This document shows, piece by piece, positions 63,977 to 64,000 of a DNA stretch of 64,000 nucleotides (positions are counted from its first letter, which is position 1; each line of letters opens with the position of its first letter). The DNA comes from an uncultured Bacteroidota bacterium (GTDB taxonomy: Bacteria > Bacteroidota > Bacteroidia > Flavobacteriales > Flavobacteriaceae): positions 30,001 through 94,000 of the forward strand of contig CACIXU010000001.1 of NCBI GenBank assembly GCA_902590705.1, given 5' to 3'. Position numbers and translations under genes: made by a program. Under the pieces are notes generated by a model that did no database searches, was not told the DNA's origin, and saw nothing but the letters and a program-made list of their open reading frames with translations.

Positions 63977-64000
63977 ATGGAAAAAATGCATTGGGGATTT
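63977..64000 (+). CDS. Possible gene start cut by the window edge
   Basis: ATG at 63,977 opens a frame (MEKMHWGF) that continues to the window end, preceded by an A/T-rich TTTTAATT leader like other starts here. Only eight codons are visible, so nothing can be said about function. Confidence 0.3.

Overview
The window looks like a chromosomal segment of a low-GC member of the Flavobacteriia (Bacteroidota), probably marine and with a streamlined genome. The evidence is the 16S 3' end (GGAACACCTCC), the near absence of Shine-Dalgarno sequences before genes, repeated promoter boxes of the Bacteroidota form TTG-N17-23-TAnnTTTG, and lineage-typical proteins (DUF4294, PUR-alpha-like DUF3276, cyclophilin-FKBP fusion, long NusB, two-repeat DnaJ, DUF2795 next to secA). 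I did not place it to genus.

Layout. 1-3,200: minus-strand rRNA operon (16S, tRNA-Ile, tRNA-Ala, 5' part of 23S cut by the window edge). 3,286-14,243: housekeeping genes (M42 peptidase, pyrD, yajC, nusB, an ABC exporter, PUR-alpha-like protein, thioredoxin-like protein, fused PPIase, recQ). 14,333-19,142: plus-strand envelope operon kpsF-tatC-lptB-GNAT-glmS, followed by the wreck of an EcoRI-type adenine methyltransferase gene. 19,804-26,689: pssA, lnt, a dead cobalamin adenosyltransferase gene, DUF2795 and secA. 26,721-31,266: sterol-desaturase-like protein, glycosyltransferase, sulfatase and MsrA. 31,271-36,877: tight minus-strand operon of MscS channel, sigma-54-type regulator without HTH, M28 peptidase, MATE exporter, small protein and PAP2 phosphatase. 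37,016-42,583: grpE-dnaJ, an epimerase, mnmD, ilvE, a MazG-like protein, crcB.

42,751-46,827 is an ammonium uptake island: Amt transporter, outer-membrane beta-barrel, strong terminator, PII protein, second Amt. A eukaryotic-type glutamine synthetase (GSII) lies at 53,260-54,267, so the window holds a possible path for ammonium from the outer membrane to glutamine. 46,952-52,907 holds purU, prfA-pyrF-hydrolase, a YceI / b561-like pair and purM.

From about 54.3 kb the content becomes accessory: Na/Ca antiporter, LOV-like PAS protein without the photoactive Cys, a beta-barrel protein, small membrane, zinc-ribbon, VOC and YdcF proteins, a prohibitin-like lipoprotein and gene debris. The most unusual part is 60,870-63,410: a same-direction series of small, mostly exported, unrelated proteins, each preceded by a copy of the same intergenic module. 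That module carries a promoter-like block and, on the opposite strand, a repeated coding-like tail (PEL[KN]EEDM). The last 200 bases hold two copies of another protein-tail remnant (GGTWKSRI-stop). No CRISPR array, complete insertion sequence, integrase or prophage was seen.
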